A stretch of DNA of 64,000 bases from an uncultured Roseicyclus sp. (GCA_947494975.1 CANLXA010000001.1:682001-746000); one strand, 5' to 3'. Positions 1-10,661 are shown, numbered from the stretch's first letter. The notes: generated from the sequence alone by a model not told the origin. Program-made: numbers and translations.

Positions 1-773
1 GTCGGCGCTTGCACGTGCGCGTCGGGCAGCCAGGTGTGGACGGGCCACATCGGCATCTTCACCGCAAAGCTGGCGAAGAACGCAAGGAACAGCATCGTCT
101 GCAAGCCGCCCACAACCGAGAAGCCCAGAACATCAAACGTCTCGGTTCCGAAATTGTGGTCCAGCAGGGCGCGCACGCCCTCGCCGCAACCGCCGATACA
201 GGTGGTGCCCGCATCCACATACATGGCCACCATGGCCACCAGCATCAGGACCGAGCCGAGGAAGGTGTAGAGGAAGAACTTGAAGCTGGCGTAGATGCGA
301 TCCTTTCCGCCCCAGATGCCGATGATCAGGAACATCGGGATCAGGCCCGCTTCGAAGAACAGGTAGAACAGCACCAGATCCAGCGCCACGAAGACGCCGA
401 TCATCAGCGTTTCCAGCACCAGAAGCGCGATCATGTATTCCTTCACCCGCACCTTCACGCCCCAGCACGAGGCAATGGTGATCGGCATCAGGAAGGTCGT
501 CAGCATCACGAAAAGGATCGAGATGCCGTCCACACCCACGCGGTATTGCAGGCCAAAGAGCCACTCGGTTTCCTCAACCAACTGGAAGCCGGTGTTCTGT
601 GCGTCGAACTGTACCAGAAGGAAGATCGACACCAGGAACGTGGCCAGCGTTGCCGCAAAGGCCAGCCGCTTGGCGTTGAGCTGCGCCGCCTCGTCCTCGC
701 CGCGCAAAAATACGGCCATGATGATGGCGGCGACCAGCGGCAGGAAGGTGACGATGGAGATCAGGTTATCCAT
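1..773 (-). CDS. nuoM: NADH-quinone oxidoreductase subunit M (partial, C-terminus outside window)
   Basis: This encodes the N-terminal ~257 residues of NuoM, an antiporter-like, proton-translocating membrane subunit of respiratory complex I. The start ATG is at 773, six bases after the nuoL stop. The reading frame runs through hydrophobic segments with family hallmarks: [18 protein letters not shown] near residue 80, the conserved Glu in [18 protein letters not shown] near 145, and [19 protein letters not shown] at the window edge. A short loop of about 20 residues containing CIGGCGEG near residue 195 is not part of the core fold. It is the last visible gene of the operon; nuoN is expected further left. 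Confidence 0.97.
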   Translation of the reverse strand, partial: MDNLISIVTFLPLVAAIIMAVFLRGEDEAAQLNAKRLAFAATLATFLVSIFLLVQFDAQNTGFQLVEETEWLFGLQYRVGVDGISILFVMLTTFLMPITIASCWGVKVRVKEYMIALLVLETLMIGVFVALDLVLFYLFFEAGLIPMFLIIGIWGGKDRIYASFKFFLYTFLGSVLMLVAMVAMYVDAGTTCIGGCGEGVRALLDHNFGTETFDVLGFSVVGGLQTMLFLAFFASFAVKMPMWPVHTWLPDAHVQAP

Positions 774-779
774 GTGTGC

Positions 780-2918
780 TTACCCCGCGCTCAACGTGAC
801 CCAGGTGACCAAGACAACAATCCCCAGCACCATGGCGAACGCGTAATGGAAGATGTAGCCGGATTGCGCCCGACCGGCGAGACGGGTGAAGAAGGGGATG
901 ATCCCCATGGCCAGCCCGTTGATACCGCCGTCGATCACGGCCCCGTCGCCACCTTTCCAGAGGAACCGACCCAGCCACTTGGCGGGCCGCACGAAGAGGA
1001 AATCGTAGGCCTCGTCGAAGTACCATTTGTTGAGCAGGAAGTTGTAAAGCGGGCGCTGTTGTGCCGCCAGACGGCCGGGGATCGACGGGTTCACGATATA
1101 GAACAGGAACGCGGTGGCGAACCCGATCAGCATCGCCACGAACGGTGCGACCTTGACCCATTTCGGAACTTCATGGGCCTCACCCAGAATGTCGTTGCCG
1201 GGGGCCGCGTGAATCGCCCCTTCACCCGGCGCGCCGGTCAGGACGTAGTGATGCTCCCCCTCCCCGGCATGCTCGTCGGCCGCTTCGGAAGCATGCGCGT
1301 CGTCGGTGGCGTGCTCCTCGGCATCGGCCTCCTCGCCATGCGCGGCATCCGCATGTTCATCGCCGTGCTCACCGGCTTCCGCATACGGCACCCCAAAGAA
1401 CCGGCCCACATCATCCGTGTGGCCAAAGAACGAATTGTACCAGACCATGCCCGAGAAAACGGCCCCAAGCGCCAGCGCCCCAAGCGGCGCGATCATTGTC
1501 ATCGGGCTTTCATGGGCGTGGTCATGGGTGTGCTTGTTGCCCCGCGCCTCGCCGAAGAAGGTCAGGAACATCAGGCGCCAAGAATAGAAGCTGGTGAAAC
1601 AGGCGGCGATGACCAGAGCCCAGAAGGCGAACTCACCCAAGCCCGGCCCGAAGGCAAAGGCGCTCTCGATCACGGCGTCTTTCGACAGGAACCCCGCAAA
1701 GCCGATGGTTGTGAGCGGAATGCCAACCCCGGTGATCGCCAGCGTCCCGATCATCATCGCCCAGAACGTGTAGGGGATCTTCTTCCGCAGATCGCCATAG
1801 TTCCGCATGTCCTGCTCATGGTGCATTGCGTGGATCACGGAGCCCGCGCCCAAGAACAGCATCGCCTTGAAAAACGCGTGGGTAAAAAGGTGGAACATCG
1901 CCACCGAATAGACGCCCACACCGGCGGCCACGAACATGTAGCCAAGCTGAGAGCAGGTCGAATAGGCGATCACACGCTTGATGTCGTTCTGCACCAGGCC
2001 GACCGTGGCCGCAAAGAAGGCCGTCATCGCGCCGACGATGATGATGAAATTGCCCGCGACCGGGGCATATTCGATGATCGGCGACATGCGGCAGACCAGG
2101 AACACGCCCGCCGTCACCATGGTCGCCGCGTGGATCAGGGCCGAGACCGGCGTCGGGCCTTCCATCGCGTCCGGTAGCCACGTGTGCAGGAACAGCTGCG
2201 CCGATTTGCCCATCGCCCCGATGAAGAGCAGGAAGGCAATCGTATTGGCCGCGTCGAGCTCCATCCCGAGGAAGATGATATTCATCTCCGCCAGCTCCGC
2301 GCCCATCGGCAGGATCACATCAAACTGGATCGAATCCGTCATCCAGAACAGCGCGAAAATGCCAAGCAGAAAGCCGAAGTCGCCCACACGGTTCACGATG
2401 AACGCCTTCATCGCTGCGGCGCCTGCGGACGGTTTGCGGTAGTAGAACCCGATCAGCAGGTAGGAGGCGACGCCAACCCCTTCCCAGCCGAAGAACAACT
2501 GCAACAGGTTGTCCGCCGTCACCAGCATCAGCATCGTGAACGTGAAGAACGACAGGTAGGCGAAGAACCGGGGGCGGTAGCTTTCACCCTCCTTGAAGTT
2601 CTCATCATGGGCCATGTAGCCGAAGGAATAGAGGTGCACGAGGGCCGAAACGGTCGTGATCACGATCAGCATGATCGCCGTCAACCGGTCCACCCGGATC
2701 GCCCAATCGGTGAAGAGCGTGCCACTCTCGATCCACGTGAACAGGCTGCGCGTGTATGTCTCTCCATCGAAGCCGATGAACACCACCCAGCTGAGCAGGC
2801 AGGACAGGAACAGCATCAGCGTAGCCACAACACAGGCCGCCTGTTCCCCGATCAACCGCCAGGTGAACCCGCAGATGATCGCGCCTACGAGCGGGGCGAA
2901 GAGGAGGATCGTTTCCAT
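780..2918 (-). CDS. nuoL: NADH-quinone oxidoreductase subunit L
   Basis: NuoL is the distal proton-pumping membrane subunit of complex I, with an antiporter-like core and a long lateral helix. The 712-residue product starts [18 protein letters not shown] and carries [20 protein letters not shown] and [29 protein letters not shown], both diagnostic. It is about 100 residues longer than E. coli NuoL (known length about 613). Much of the excess is a hydrophilic stretch at residues ~508-580, unusually rich in His, Glu, Asp and Ala, placed before the C-terminal hydrophobic segments. It lies 6 bases downstream of nuoK and 6 bases upstream of nuoM, so the three are almost certainly cotranscribed. 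Confidence 0.98.
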   Translation of the reverse strand: METILLFAPLVGAIICGFTWRLIGEQAACVVATLMLFLSCLLSWVVFIGFDGETYTRSLFTWIESGTLFTDWAIRVDRLTAIMLIVITTVSALVHLYSFGYMAHDENFKEGESYRPRFFAYLSFFTFTMLMLVTADNLLQLFFGWEGVGVASYLLIGFYYRKPSAGAAAMKAFIVNRVGDFGFLLGIFALFWMTDSIQFDVILPMGAELAEMNIIFLGMELDAANTIAFLLFIGAMGKSAQLFLHTWLPDAMEGPTPVSALIHAATMVTAGVFLVCRMSPIIEYAPVAGNFIIIVGAMTAFFAATVGLVQNDIKRVIAYSTCSQLGYMFVAAGVGVYSVAMFHLFTHAFFKAMLFLGAGSVIHAMHHEQDMRNYGDLRKKIPYTFWAMMIGTLAITGVGIPLTTIGFAGFLSKDAVIESAFAFGPGLGEFAFWALVIAACFTSFYSWRLMFLTFFGEARGNKHTHDHAHESPMTMIAPLGALALGAVFSGMVWYNSFFGHTDDVGRFFGVPYAEAGEHGDEHADAAHGEEADAEEHATDDAHASEAADEHAGEGEHHYVLTGAPGEGAIHAAPGNDILGEAHEVPKWVKVAPFVAMLIGFATAFLFYIVNPSIPGRLAAQQRPLYNFLLNKWYFDEAYDFLFVRPAKWLGRFLWKGGDGAVIDGGINGLAMGIIPFFTRLAGRAQSGYIFHYAFAMVLGIVVLVTWVTLSAG

Positions 2919-2924
2919 GTTCCC

Positions 2925-3233
2925 TTACCCCTTCAGATTATCGACGGCTTCGACGTCGACCGTACCGCGGTTGCGGAAGAAACAGACCAGGATGGCAAGG
3001 CCGATTGCGGCCTCCGCCGCGGCGACGGTCAGGATGAAGAGCGTGAAGACCTGCCCCGTTAGATCCCCGAGATAGGAAGAGAACGCGACCATGTTGATGT
3101 TGACCGACAACAGCATCAATTCCAGCGACATCAGGATGATGATGACGTTCTTCCGGTTCAGGAAGATGCCGAAAATGCCGATGACGAACAGCGCCGCCGC
3201 CACCGTCAGGTAATGTTCGAGACCTATGGTCAT
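2925..3233 (-). CDS. nuoK: NADH-quinone oxidoreductase subunit K
   Basis: NuoK is a small three-helix membrane subunit of complex I, related to MrpC, that takes part in proton transfer. The 102-residue product matches the normal family length. It shows [20 protein letters not shown] near residue 20, with the conserved membrane Glu in [11 protein letters not shown], and a second conserved acidic position in [15 protein letters not shown]. It is separated from nuoJ by a small exported-protein gene and a 126-base gap, and is followed closely by nuoL. Confidence 0.98.
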   Translation of the reverse strand: MTIGLEHYLTVAAALFVIGIFGIFLNRKNVIIILMSLELMLLSVNINMVAFSSYLGDLTGQVFTLFILTVAAAEAAIGLAILVCFFRNRGTVDVEAVDNLKG

Positions 3234-3359
3234 TCATGTCCCTCCGGGCTTGTCCGCCCTTGTCGCCTTGCCGGGTGCCCCGGCTCTTTGTCTGTCACGC
3301 CAGAGGTTCCGGCGTCTGGATCGGCGTTGTGCCTGATCCGTAAATCTCTTCTGCCCGCC

Positions 3360-3794
3360 TCAGAAATCCGCCGGGCAGTTGCTTGGCGGTCGCGGTATGT
3401 TTGGCAAGTCGCACCCGCAATGCCCGGCGGGCAGCGTAAACAGGCGCGCCTCAAGTCCGGTCTGGCGGCGGATCTGTCGCGCCAGTTGCTGCAACGTCTG
3501 TTCGGCATCATCAAAGGCCGCGTCCGAGATCAGATTGCCGGCGTCCCAGAATGCCTCCGTGGCCTCATCGCCGGGGCGATCCACGGCCAGCGATTGGCGG
3601 CTGTTGCATTCAACCACGACAATCGCGTCCGGCCCATCCGCGCGGTATTCATCGAACACCACAACCGACCCCCGGCTGCCACCCAACGCCGCCTCCACGC
3701 CCACCGCCGGAAAACAGCTTTGCGGCTGGATCGCGCAAGCCTGCGCGGCCGGTGCAGCCAGAACGGCGACGGTTATGAGGGTGGCCAACTTCAC
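3360..3794 (-). CDS. Small exported cysteine-containing protein between nuoJ and nuoK
   Basis: I do not recognise the family. The 144-residue product begins with a clear Sec signal peptide (MKLATLITVAVLAAPAAQA, cleavage near residue 19). The mature part has seven Cys, including C-A-I-Q-P-Q-S-C at its start and HCGCDLPN plus NCPADF near its end, which suggests disulfides in the periplasm. The start is GTG, two bases after the nuoJ stop TAG, so translation is probably coupled. It is one of many small exported proteins embedded in this nuo operon. A role in complex I assembly is not shown by the sequence. Confidence 0.75.
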   Translation of the reverse strand: MKLATLITVAVLAAPAAQACAIQPQSCFPAVGVEAALGGSRGSVVVFDEYRADGPDAIVVVECNSRQSLAVDRPGDEATEAFWDAGNLISDAAFDDAEQTLQQLARQIRRQTGLEARLFTLPAGHCGCDLPNIPRPPSNCPADF

Positions 3795-3796
3795 GC

Positions 3797-4411
3797 CTAA
3801 AGCCCCTGCCCCGGTTTCACGTCCTTCAGCTCCATCGCCTTGGCCGGGTCGCGCATCATCTGGGCAACGGGGTTCTGGCGTTTGACATCCACGCGATGGC
3901 GGAGCGTCAGGACGATCGCCCCGACCATGGCGACCAGAAGGATCAGGCCGGAGATCTGGAAGACGAAGAAATATTCATCGTAAAGGATAAGGCCAAGCGC
4001 CTGCGTGTTATGGGCCACGTCGAGCGGCGGCGTGGGGTTGCCAAGGCGCGCATCGATGCCCTCGGAATAGGTCCAACTGCCGAAAGCCAGCGTCAGCTGC
4101 ATCAGCAAAACAACACCGATCAGGCCCGCAATCGGCACGTATTTCGCCATTTCCGCCTTCAGCTCGGCGAAATCTACATCCAGCATCATCACGACGAAGA
4201 GGAACAGGACCGCCACCGCGCCCACATAGACGATGATCAGCAGCATCGCGACGAATTCCGCCCCCAGCAGCACGAAGAGGCCCGCGGCGCTCAGGAACGA
4301 CAGGATCAGCCACAGGACCGAATGGACCGGGTTCTTGGCCGTCACGGTAAAGAGCCCGCCCAGGATCACCGAAATCGCGAAAAGGTAGAAGGTGAAATCG
4401 GCAATCGTCAT
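3797..4411 (-). CDS. nuoJ: NADH-quinone oxidoreductase subunit J
   Basis: NuoJ is the membrane subunit whose third helix contains the pi-bulge near the quinone-coupling path of complex I. The 204-residue protein starts [19 protein letters not shown] and has the signature [20 protein letters not shown] followed by [23 protein letters not shown]. The frame stays open upstream, but this start is preferred because its ATG overlaps the stop of the preceding CMD-like gene (ATGA at 4408-4411) and the homologous N-terminus begins here. The C-terminus is a hydrophilic tail of about 35 residues. Confidence 0.97.
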   Translation of the reverse strand: MTIADFTFYLFAISVILGGLFTVTAKNPVHSVLWLILSFLSAAGLFVLLGAEFVAMLLIIVYVGAVAVLFLFVVMMLDVDFAELKAEMAKYVPIAGLIGVVLLMQLTLAFGSWTYSEGIDARLGNPTPPLDVAHNTQALGLILYDEYFFVFQISGLILLVAMVGAIVLTLRHRVDVKRQNPVAQMMRDPAKAMELKDVKPGQGL

Positions 4412-4827
4412 CCCTGGCTCTCCTCCGCGTCGATGGCCTCTTTCGCCAGCTCCATCGCCTTGTTCATCGCGGGCACGCCGCCGAACAGGGCGGACAGACC
4501 GATGGTTTCGGCGATCTCCTGGCTCGTGGCGCCCGCTTCCATCGCGTGCCGCACGGTCAGGCGGATCTGCGCCTCGGCGATTGCGCCCTGGATTGTCAGG
4601 CCCAGCAGCGTCAGCAACAGGCGCGTCTTGGCCTCCAGCCCGTCGGGGTTGAATTGCTTGCCCATGAAGGCTTCCAGCATCTCGGCGGGCACCGTCGGCC
4701 ACATCTTGTCGGCGGTGCCCGGTGTGAACGACGCCATGGCCGGGTTCACGGCCTTGACCCATTCCTGGGACATCTCCTGCGCCTGCTTGAACAGCGCCTC
4801 GAACGGATTTTGCGGCGTATCAGCCAT
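4408..4827 (-). CDS. Carboxymuconolactone decarboxylase-like protein (second of tandem pair)
   Basis: The 139-residue protein starts [15 protein letters not shown]. It has the all-helical CMD/AhpD-type fold signature: [20 protein letters not shown] followed by [28 protein letters not shown]. It contains no cysteine, so it lacks the CxxC redox centre of AhpD-type peroxidases and is closer to the lactone-decarboxylase branch. It overlaps the upstream CMD-like gene by 8 bases and nuoJ by 4. Its substrate is unknown; placement between nuoI and nuoJ suggests coexpression with complex I. An upstream in-frame ATG at 4854 would add nine residues but gives a less family-like N-terminus. Confidence 0.88.
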   Translation of the reverse strand: MADTPQNPFEALFKQAQEMSQEWVKAVNPAMASFTPGTADKMWPTVPAEMLEAFMGKQFNPDGLEAKTRLLLTLLGLTIQGAIAEAQIRLTVRHAMEAGATSQEIAETIGLSALFGGVPAMNKAMELAKEAIDAEESQG

Positions 4828-5227
4828 CTTGGTTCTCCTCCTCAAACACCTCAAGCGCGGTGTTGAGTGCGTTGATCATCGCCGGGAACCCGCCATAAAG
4901 TGCCATCTGATTGATGACCTCGGCCACTTCGCGCTGGCTGGCACCGCTCCGCAGGGCGTTGCGGATATGGACCTTCAGCTGCGGCGCCGTCTGCCCACCC
5001 AACACGGCAAGAGCCGCAACCGTGCTCAGGTAGCGGGTTTTCGCATCGAGCCCGTCGCGCGTGTAGTAATGGCCGAACGCCACTTCCATCATCGACTTCG
5101 AAAATCCAGGAAGCACGGCATCATAGCGCGCACTCAGTGCCGCCTCGATGCCGGGATTGGTCGCCTCGGCCATCGCTTTGCCGCGGGTATAGGCATCCGC
5201 CTCATGATGGGGGTCATGTGCACTCAT
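4820..5227 (-). CDS. Carboxymuconolactone decarboxylase-like protein (first of tandem pair)
   Basis: This 135-residue protein is clearly related to its downstream neighbour. The shared core is [22 protein letters not shown] followed by [30 protein letters not shown]. It also has no cysteine, so AhpD-like disulfide chemistry is excluded. The His-rich N-terminus ([13 protein letters not shown]) is probably flexible. The ATG overlaps the nuoI stop (ATGA at 5224-5227), which implies coupled translation. The pair may form a hetero-oligomer, as CMD folds usually assemble as multimers, but this is inference. Confidence 0.88.
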   Translation of the reverse strand: MSAHDPHHEADAYTRGKAMAEATNPGIEAALSARYDAVLPGFSKSMMEVAFGHYYTRDGLDAKTRYLSTVAALAVLGGQTAPQLKVHIRNALRSGASQREVAEVINQMALYGGFPAMINALNTALEVFEEENQDG

Positions 5228-5718
5228 CTGTAGGGCGCATCCAGTTCAAGGTTCTTGGCAATCGCCGCTTCCCAGCGCTCGCCATTATCCAGCAGCTTTT
5301 GTTTATCGTAGAACAGCTCTTCGCGGGTCTCGGTCGCAAACTCGAAATTCGGGCCCTCGACGATCGCATCGACCGGGCAGGCCTCCTGACAGAACCCGCA
5401 ATAGATGCACTTGGTCATGTCGATGTCATAGCGCGTGGTCCGGCGAGAGCCATCCTCGCGTGGTTCGGCGTCGATGGTGATGGCCTGTGCCGGGCAGATC
5501 GCCTCGCACAGCTTGCACGCGATGCAGCGTTCCTCGCCATTGGGATACCGCCGCAGCGCGTGTTCCCCCCGGAACCGAGGAGATAGCGGCCCCTTTTCGT
5601 GCGGGTAGTTCACCGTGACCTTGGGCGAGAAGAAGTACTTCAGGCCGAGGCCGAAGCCCTTGAAGAAGTCGACGAACAAAAAGTACTTCGCCGCGCGGGT
5701 GTAGTCGATCTGGGTCAT
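5224..5718 (-). CDS. nuoI: NADH-quinone oxidoreductase subunit I
   Basis: NuoI carries the two tetranuclear clusters (N6a and N6b) that pass electrons from the peripheral arm toward N2. The 164-residue protein shows both binding motifs: [12 protein letters not shown] (Cys 65, 68, 71, 75) and [12 protein letters not shown] (Cys 104, 107, 110, 114). The N-terminal amphipathic region ([13 protein letters not shown]) anchors it to the membrane arm. Its start overlaps the stop of the exported-protein gene upstream. The gene is followed by the CMD-like pair rather than directly by nuoJ. Confidence 0.98.
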   Translation of the reverse strand: MTQIDYTRAAKYFLFVDFFKGFGLGLKYFFSPKVTVNYPHEKGPLSPRFRGEHALRRYPNGEERCIACKLCEAICPAQAITIDAEPREDGSRRTTRYDIDMTKCIYCGFCQEACPVDAIVEGPNFEFATETREELFYDKQKLLDNGERWEAAIAKNLELDAPYR

Positions 5719-6161
5719 AGTCGCTCCTCCGCAAGTTCTGCTAACCTTGAACGGATCTCACTCGGCGTTGAACGCTCGAACTCCGCGACAATATCTTCAA
5801 TATCGTTCACGGGGATCACGCGATCAGGCGTGTAACAATCAACAATGGTATTCGTAACAAGATAAATCTGCGCCATGTTTCTCGTTATTCGATCTGGCGT
5901 GTCTTCTAGACTGTAGATTGCGAGATAGGCACCAATGTAATCTGGCATTGTCGCAAGCCAGCGCCGCTCCTCGTCGCTCCCGTCGAATGGCATCGCAGAC
6001 AAATCCAAGACTCGGCCGTTAGTTTCTGCGTTTTCGACATAAGCATCCCACGCGTCGTCGCATGCAAGACCGGCGACACCTGTCTGCGCAGATCCGCCAG
6101 CAATCGGGGCGCTCACGGCTAGGAGAACCCCCAACGCCGAGATGGAAACACGCCTGCGCAT
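5715..6161 (-). CDS. Exported hypothetical protein between nuoH and nuoI
   Basis: I do not recognise this 148-residue protein. It begins with a Sec-type signal ([23 protein letters not shown], cleavage around SAQ-T near residue 26). The mature part has two cysteines, one in [14 protein letters not shown] and one in [15 protein letters not shown], and is acidic and helical. The ATG at 6161 overlaps the nuoH stop as TGATG; a GTG one codon earlier (6164) is possible. The stop overlaps the nuoI start, so it is translationally embedded in the complex I operon. Confidence 0.7.
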   Translation of the reverse strand: MRRRVSISALGVLLAVSAPIAGGSAQTGVAGLACDDAWDAYVENAETNGRVLDLSAMPFDGSDEERRWLATMPDYIGAYLAIYSLEDTPDRITRNMAQIYLVTNTIVDCYTPDRVIPVNDIEDIVAEFERSTPSEIRSRLAELAEERL

Positions 6162-7216
6162 CACCCCCCCACCACGAAACGCGCCCAGAAGCCGCCGAGG
6201 ACCTCATAGCGAGCCAGAAACGCCACCAGAACGACCCAGAACAGGCTGAATGGCAGGAACACTTTCCACCCCAGCCGCATCAGCTGATCGTAGCGGTAGC
6301 GGGGCACAATCGCCTTCACCATCGCGAAGAGGAAGAAGAAGAACGCCATCTTGATGATCATCCAGTGCGGGCCGTCGCCCAGCAGGAAGACATCGCCCAT
6401 ACCCGGGATGGGAGACAGCCAACCGCCGAAGAAGAGCAGCGTCATCAGCGCGCACATCAGGAAGATCGCGATATATTCGCCGGCCATGAACAACAGGAAC
6501 GGCGTGGCGGAATACTCCACCTGGTAGCCTGCAACCAGCTCAGATTCCGCCTCCGGCAGGTCGAAGGGCGGGCGGTTCGTCTCGGCCAGCGCGCTCACGA
6601 AGAACAGCATCACCATCGGCAGATGCGGCAGCCAGTACCAGTTGAACAGGCCCCAATCGCCATCCTGCGCGGCGACGATATTGCCGAAATTCATCGAACC
6701 CGTGGAAATGATCACACCGATGATGATCAGGCCGATGGAGACCTCGTAGGAGATCATCTGCGCGGCGGAGCGCAGCGAACCGAGGAACGGGTATTTGGAG
6801 TTCGACGCCCACCCGCCCATGATCACGCCATAGACCTCCAGCGAGGACATCGCGAAGACATAGAGGATGGCGACGTTCAGATCGGCCAGCACCATGTTGT
6901 CGGAGAACGGGATCACGGCCCAGGCGATGACCGCCAGAACGAAACTCGTCAGCGGCGCCAGCAGGAAGACGGGCCGGTCCGCCCCGGCGGGGATCACGAC
7001 CTCTTTCACGACGTATTTCAGCGCGTCGGCAACCGTCTGCAGCAGGCCGAACACCCCCACCACATTGGGCCCGCGCCGCATCATCACCGCCGCCCAGATC
7101 TTCCGGTCGCCATAGACAAGGAACAACAGCGAGACCATCACGAAGCCGATCACCAGCAGGCATTGCGCCGCGATGATCACGATGATCCCGGGAGTTGAGG
7201 AAAAGAAGGCGTCCAT
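6161..7216 (-). CDS. nuoH: NADH-quinone oxidoreductase subunit H
   Basis: NuoH forms much of the quinone chamber and links the peripheral arm to the membrane arm. The 351-residue protein has the expected polytopic pattern and family motifs: [20 protein letters not shown] near residue 35, [26 protein letters not shown] near 135, and the acidic loop [26 protein letters not shown] near 210. It follows a lipoprotein gene by 53 bases and overlaps the next exported-protein gene. Confidence 0.98.
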   Translation of the reverse strand: MDAFFSSTPGIIVIIAAQCLLVIGFVMVSLLFLVYGDRKIWAAVMMRRGPNVVGVFGLLQTVADALKYVVKEVVIPAGADRPVFLLAPLTSFVLAVIAWAVIPFSDNMVLADLNVAILYVFAMSSLEVYGVIMGGWASNSKYPFLGSLRSAAQMISYEVSIGLIIIGVIISTGSMNFGNIVAAQDGDWGLFNWYWLPHLPMVMLFFVSALAETNRPPFDLPEAESELVAGYQVEYSATPFLLFMAGEYIAIFLMCALMTLLFFGGWLSPIPGMGDVFLLGDGPHWMIIKMAFFFFLFAMVKAIVPRYRYDQLMRLGWKVFLPFSLFWVVLVAFLARYEVLGGFWARFVVGG

Positions 7217-7269
7217 GGGTCGTTCTCGTTCTCGTTCGGGCCTTGCCTGGGGCCGCCCCGGCCCCGAAG

Positions 7270-7674
7270 TCAGACCGCCGGTATCCCTTGCTCAGCACAA
7301 TCCGCCGCAACCACCTCAGCCTCGAGCGTATGCAACCCGCGCGGGAGTTCTGGCGAGATGGTGTAAACCGCATCTGCGGTCCAAACGCCACCCTCTTCGG
7401 TAATACTTGTGCGCACATGTCGCGCAAATGGATATCCCCGGATCAAGGTGTATTGCGCCGCCGCACAGCGGGTATAGGCATCCAGATCCGCGCGGGTGGC
7501 CACGCCCGTCATCCGCGCCCGAAGATTGACCAGATCGTCATCCAGAAGGCGGGTCTGGACGCCGTCATATGTGGCCGGCGGGGCCTGATCGAGGGTTGGG
7601 CCGTCGGCCTGCGGCTGACAGGCGGCGATCAGGCCCGCCGCCGCACAGATCAACAGGGGGCGGGCCAGGCCCAT
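7270..7674 (-). CDS. Small predicted lipoprotein between nuoG and nuoH
   Basis: The 134-residue product starts [22 protein letters not shown]. This is a short basic n-region, a hydrophobic h-region and a LIAAC lipobox, so it is predicted to be lipidated at Cys 19 and held on a periplasmic membrane face. Two further Cys ([11 protein letters not shown] and [11 protein letters not shown]) could pair. I recognise no catalytic motif. It begins three bases after the nuoG stop and ends 53 bases before nuoH, so it is probably part of the same transcript. Confidence 0.75.
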   Translation of the reverse strand: MGLARPLLICAAAGLIAACQPQADGPTLDQAPPATYDGVQTRLLDDDLVNLRARMTGVATRADLDAYTRCAAAQYTLIRGYPFARHVRTSITEEGGVWTADAVYTISPELPRGLHTLEAEVVAADCAEQGIPAV

Positions 7675-7677
7675 GGC

Positions 7678-9699
7678 CTACTCCGCCGCGATCTTGGCTT
7701 GGCCGCGCGCCTTGGCCCCCGCCGAAAGCTCGGCCATCAGGGTGGAGGCTCGGGTGATTGGGTTGGTCATGTAGTGATCCGTGATCGGCGAGGCGAAATC
7801 GCCGTCGCCGACGTCCCCGACCGGCAGCGCCTCACCCTCATTCTCGGCCACCTCGTCGATCATCTCAAGATGCGGGGCCACCTTGATCATCGCCTTGCGC
7901 AGCGCGCCAATCGTGTCGAAGGGCAGCGTCGCGCCGAGTTCAGCGGAGAGCGCCCGCAGGATCGCCCAGTTTTCGCGGGCATCGCCCGGCGGGAACGACG
8001 CACGCAGCGCCATCTGCGGGCGGCCTTCCGTGTTCACGAACAGGCCCTGCTCCTCGGTATAGGCGGCAGCTGGCAAGATGATATCGGCCCGGTGCGCACC
8101 CCGGTCGCCATGGGACCCTTGGTAGATCACGAACGGGCCGTCGGCGATCTCGACCTCGTCGGCACCGAGGTTGTAGACCACATCGGCCCCGTCCAGCGCC
8201 GCGTCAATCCCGCCGTCGGTCACGGCGTCAACGTCCATCGCGCCCACGCGGGCGGCGGCGCTGTGCAAAACCAGAAGCTTCGATTTGGAGCGCTCGGCCA
8301 TCCTCATCACCAACGCAAGCGCATTGGCGCCATCGTCGCCCATCAATGCGCCCTGCCCCACGATCACGATCGAATTGGCATCAAGCACCCGATCGTAGTC
8401 CTGATCCGCCAGCTCCTTCAGGGCCGCCATCCCGGTACCGACATGCGCATAATCGTATGTGAGATCAACGGCTTCACCGACAAGCCCCACATTCGCGCCA
8501 CGGCTCCACGCCTTGCGAATGCGGGCGTTCAGCACCGGCGCTTCAGCGCGCGGGTTGGTGCCGATCAACTGGATGTATTCGGCCGTATCGATGTCTTCGA
8601 TGGACGCCGTGCCGACATAAGCCGCGCGGTTGCCTGCGGGCAGTTTCGCGCCATCGGTGCGGCATTCCACAACACCGCCCTGCCCCTCGATCAGCTCCTT
8701 CAGCGCATAGGCCGCTTCCGTCGGGGCCAGATCACCCACAAGACCGGCAACCTTACTGGCACCTTTGATCTTCTCTGCAGCCCGGCCCATCGCCTCACCC
8801 CAACTTGCGGGCCGCAGCTTGCCGTTTTCGCGGATATAGGGCCTATCGAGCCGCTGGCGCCGCAACCCGTCCCACACATACCGGGACTTGTCGCTCAGCC
8901 ATTCCTCGTTCACGCCGTCATGATTGCGCGGCAGGATGCGCATCACTTCGCGGCCCTTGGTATCGACCCGGATGTTGGAACCCAGCGCATCCATCACGTC
9001 GATGCTTTCGGTTTTCGACAGCTCCCATGGCCGCGCCGTGAAGCTGTAGGGCTTGGACGTCAGCGCGCCCACGGGGCACAGATCGACGATATTGCCCTGC
9101 ATCTCGGAATCGAGCGTCGCGCCCAGATAGGACGTGATCTCCGCATCCTCGCCCCGGCCCGTCTGCCCCAGCTCGGGCATCCCGGCGACCTCGGTGATGA
9201 ACCGCACGCAGCGCGTACAGGAGATGCAGCGCGTCATCGCGGTGCCCACGAGCGGGCCAAGCTCAAGGTTGTCGACGGCGCGCTTCGGCTCCCGGAAGCG
9301 GGAGAAATCAACGCCATAGGCCATGGCCTGATCCTGAAGGTCGCACTCGCCGCCCTGATCGCAGATCGGGCAATCGAGCGGGTGGTTGATCAGGAGGAAC
9401 TCCATCACCCCCTCGCGCGCCTTCTTCACCATCGGCGAATTGGTCTTCACCACCGGCGGTTGCCCTTCCGGGCCGGGCCGCAGATCCTTGACCTGCATCG
9501 CGCAAGACGCGGCAGGTTTCGGCGGCCCGCCCACAACTTCCACAAGGCACATCCGGCAATTGCCCGCGATGCTGAGACGCTCATGATAGCAAAAGCGAGG
9601 AATTTCGATCCCGGCCTGCTCACAGGCCTGGATCAGGGTCATGGCGGGATCAACCTCGATCTCGGTGTCGTCGATGATGATCTTGCGCAAATCGCTCAT
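7678..9699 (-). CDS. nuoG: NADH-quinone oxidoreductase subunit G
   Basis: NuoG is the large peripheral-arm subunit that holds several Fe-S clusters of complex I and has a molybdopterin-oxidoreductase-like C-terminal region. In the 673-residue protein, Cys 37, 48, 51 and 66 fit the 2Fe-2S site. [14 protein letters not shown] (His 106, Cys 110, 113, 119) fits the His-ligated 4Fe-4S site. CISCTRC with a distal Cys (158, 161, 164, 208) fits the next 4Fe-4S site. The length agrees with Paracoccus-type NQO3. It begins 55 bases after the DUF5333-like gene. Confidence 0.98.
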   Translation of the reverse strand: MSDLRKIIIDDTEIEVDPAMTLIQACEQAGIEIPRFCYHERLSIAGNCRMCLVEVVGGPPKPAASCAMQVKDLRPGPEGQPPVVKTNSPMVKKAREGVMEFLLINHPLDCPICDQGGECDLQDQAMAYGVDFSRFREPKRAVDNLELGPLVGTAMTRCISCTRCVRFITEVAGMPELGQTGRGEDAEITSYLGATLDSEMQGNIVDLCPVGALTSKPYSFTARPWELSKTESIDVMDALGSNIRVDTKGREVMRILPRNHDGVNEEWLSDKSRYVWDGLRRQRLDRPYIRENGKLRPASWGEAMGRAAEKIKGASKVAGLVGDLAPTEAAYALKELIEGQGGVVECRTDGAKLPAGNRAAYVGTASIEDIDTAEYIQLIGTNPRAEAPVLNARIRKAWSRGANVGLVGEAVDLTYDYAHVGTGMAALKELADQDYDRVLDANSIVIVGQGALMGDDGANALALVMRMAERSKSKLLVLHSAAARVGAMDVDAVTDGGIDAALDGADVVYNLGADEVEIADGPFVIYQGSHGDRGAHRADIILPAAAYTEEQGLFVNTEGRPQMALRASFPPGDARENWAILRALSAELGATLPFDTIGALRKAMIKVAPHLEMIDEVAENEGEALPVGDVGDGDFASPITDHYMTNPITRASTLMAELSAGAKARGQAKIAAE

Positions 9700-9754
9700 G
9701 GGGACCGGTCCTTGGCTTGGCTCGCGTCAGGGGCGAGCGGTCGTTGGACCCGTC

Positions 9755-10186
9755 TTACCCCCCCCGGAGCAATCTGCCAATCTGAGAGCCTGCGGTAATT
9801 TCGTCGCGCCCCACGCGGCAGACCGCATCGCGGTCCGACGCGTCGACGCCTTGCTGCGCGAACCATTGGCGCATGACGGCGCCATACCGCTCCTGCTCGG
9901 TGCGATCGTCGATGAAGGCCTCCACCTGCGCACGCGTGAACCCGAGATCCTGCGCCCGGTCGACCAGCCCTTCGGCAAAGTTCCACGCGCGCACCAGGCG
10001 CGGGCGGATATCGTCGCAAACGTTCTGGATATGCCGCCCGACGGCGATCACCGTCAGGCCGGAATGAATCTGCGGATCGTCGCGCAGGGGCTGCCAATCG
10101 GCATTCTGCGCATGCCCGATGGTGGTGAAGAGGCCGGTCACTAGTAACATGCCTGCGGCGGCCACGATGCGGAATGGGGTTATCAT
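9755..10186 (-). CDS. Exported protein between nuoF and nuoG (DUF5333-like)
   Basis: The 143-residue protein starts MITPFRIVAAAGMLLVTGLF, a signal peptide probably cleaved after IGHAQ near residue 26. The mature part has two cysteines (IQNVCDDIRPRLVRAW and DAVCRVGRDEI) and ends RLLRGG. Its position and appearance match what I recall of DUF5333 proteins of Rhodobacterales nuo loci; that assignment is from memory and unverified. The frame is open upstream to 10411, but the start at 10186 is the only one giving a signal peptide. Function unknown. Confidence 0.7.
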   Translation of the reverse strand: MITPFRIVAAAGMLLVTGLFTTIGHAQNADWQPLRDDPQIHSGLTVIAVGRHIQNVCDDIRPRLVRAWNFAEGLVDRAQDLGFTRAQVEAFIDDRTEQERYGAVMRQWFAQQGVDASDRDAVCRVGRDEITAGSQIGRLLRGG

Positions 10187-10304
10187 TGTTTTGCTCGTCC
10201 CTTGGAGAATCTGCCGTTTCCCAGACGCGATGTGGGGGCAGCCCCCAACGTTATTCAATGTCACGAAGTGGTTATCAGGCCTTTCGGCACCAATCCGCCG
10301 CGCG

Positions 10305-10661
10305 TCACGGTGCCGGAAACGGATCGCAGCCGCCCGCCGTCCACAACTGCTCATCCCCCACCGGGCGCCAGCCGAAATCACGCGGCGCACCCGGCAAATC
10401 CTGATCGACACAATGGGCCGACATCACCTCCCACGCCGCATCGCGGGCCTCGAACGGAACGGCGCGGCCGTTGATTGTGCGCACAGCCAACCCGCCCTGT
10501 TGCGGGAAGGGCTCGATCACCGTGCCGTCCGGGAGGGTCTCTGCGGAGAAAATCGTGAGTTCGTCCTCGACGACAACCTGAAGCGGGCCAATCGACGTGA
10601 CATAGACCTGCGGCGCGACGCAGGCCGCAAGCAGCAGTGGACCCGCCCAAAAGGCCCTCAA
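10305..10661 (-). CDS. Small predicted lipoprotein with TTG start
   Basis: The 118-residue frame has no ATG at a sensible place. A TTG at 10661 overlaps the stop of the upstream membrane-protein gene (TTGA) and yields a good lipoprotein signal, RAFWAGPLLLAACVAPQ, with the LLAAC lipobox at about Cys 15. The mature protein has two further cysteines (SAHCVDQDL and TAGGCDPFPAP) and no motif I recognise. The coupling overlap and the lipobox together support the unusual start. It belongs to the series of small envelope proteins inside the nuo operon. Confidence 0.65.
   Translation of the reverse strand: MRAFWAGPLLLAACVAPQVYVTSIGPLQVVVEDELTIFSAETLPDGTVIEPFPQQGGLAVRTINGRAVPFEARDAAWEVMSAHCVDQDLPGAPRDFGWRPVGDEQLWTAGGCDPFPAP

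Noticed and set aside
9-2177. 722-codon plus-strand open frame opposite nuoL/nuoM
   Set aside because: It is the antisense shadow of two certain genes in a GC-rich genome; the product is a run of His, Arg, Asp and Gln with no fold or ribosome site.
3234-3359. Gap between nuoK and the upstream exported-protein gene
   Set aside because: Looked for a short gene or terminator; only out-of-frame fragments were seen and no convincing hairpin.
7195-9798. 867-codon plus-strand open frame opposite nuoG
   Set aside because: Antisense to nuoG; the translated product has no family features, and nuoG is certain from its Fe-S motifs.
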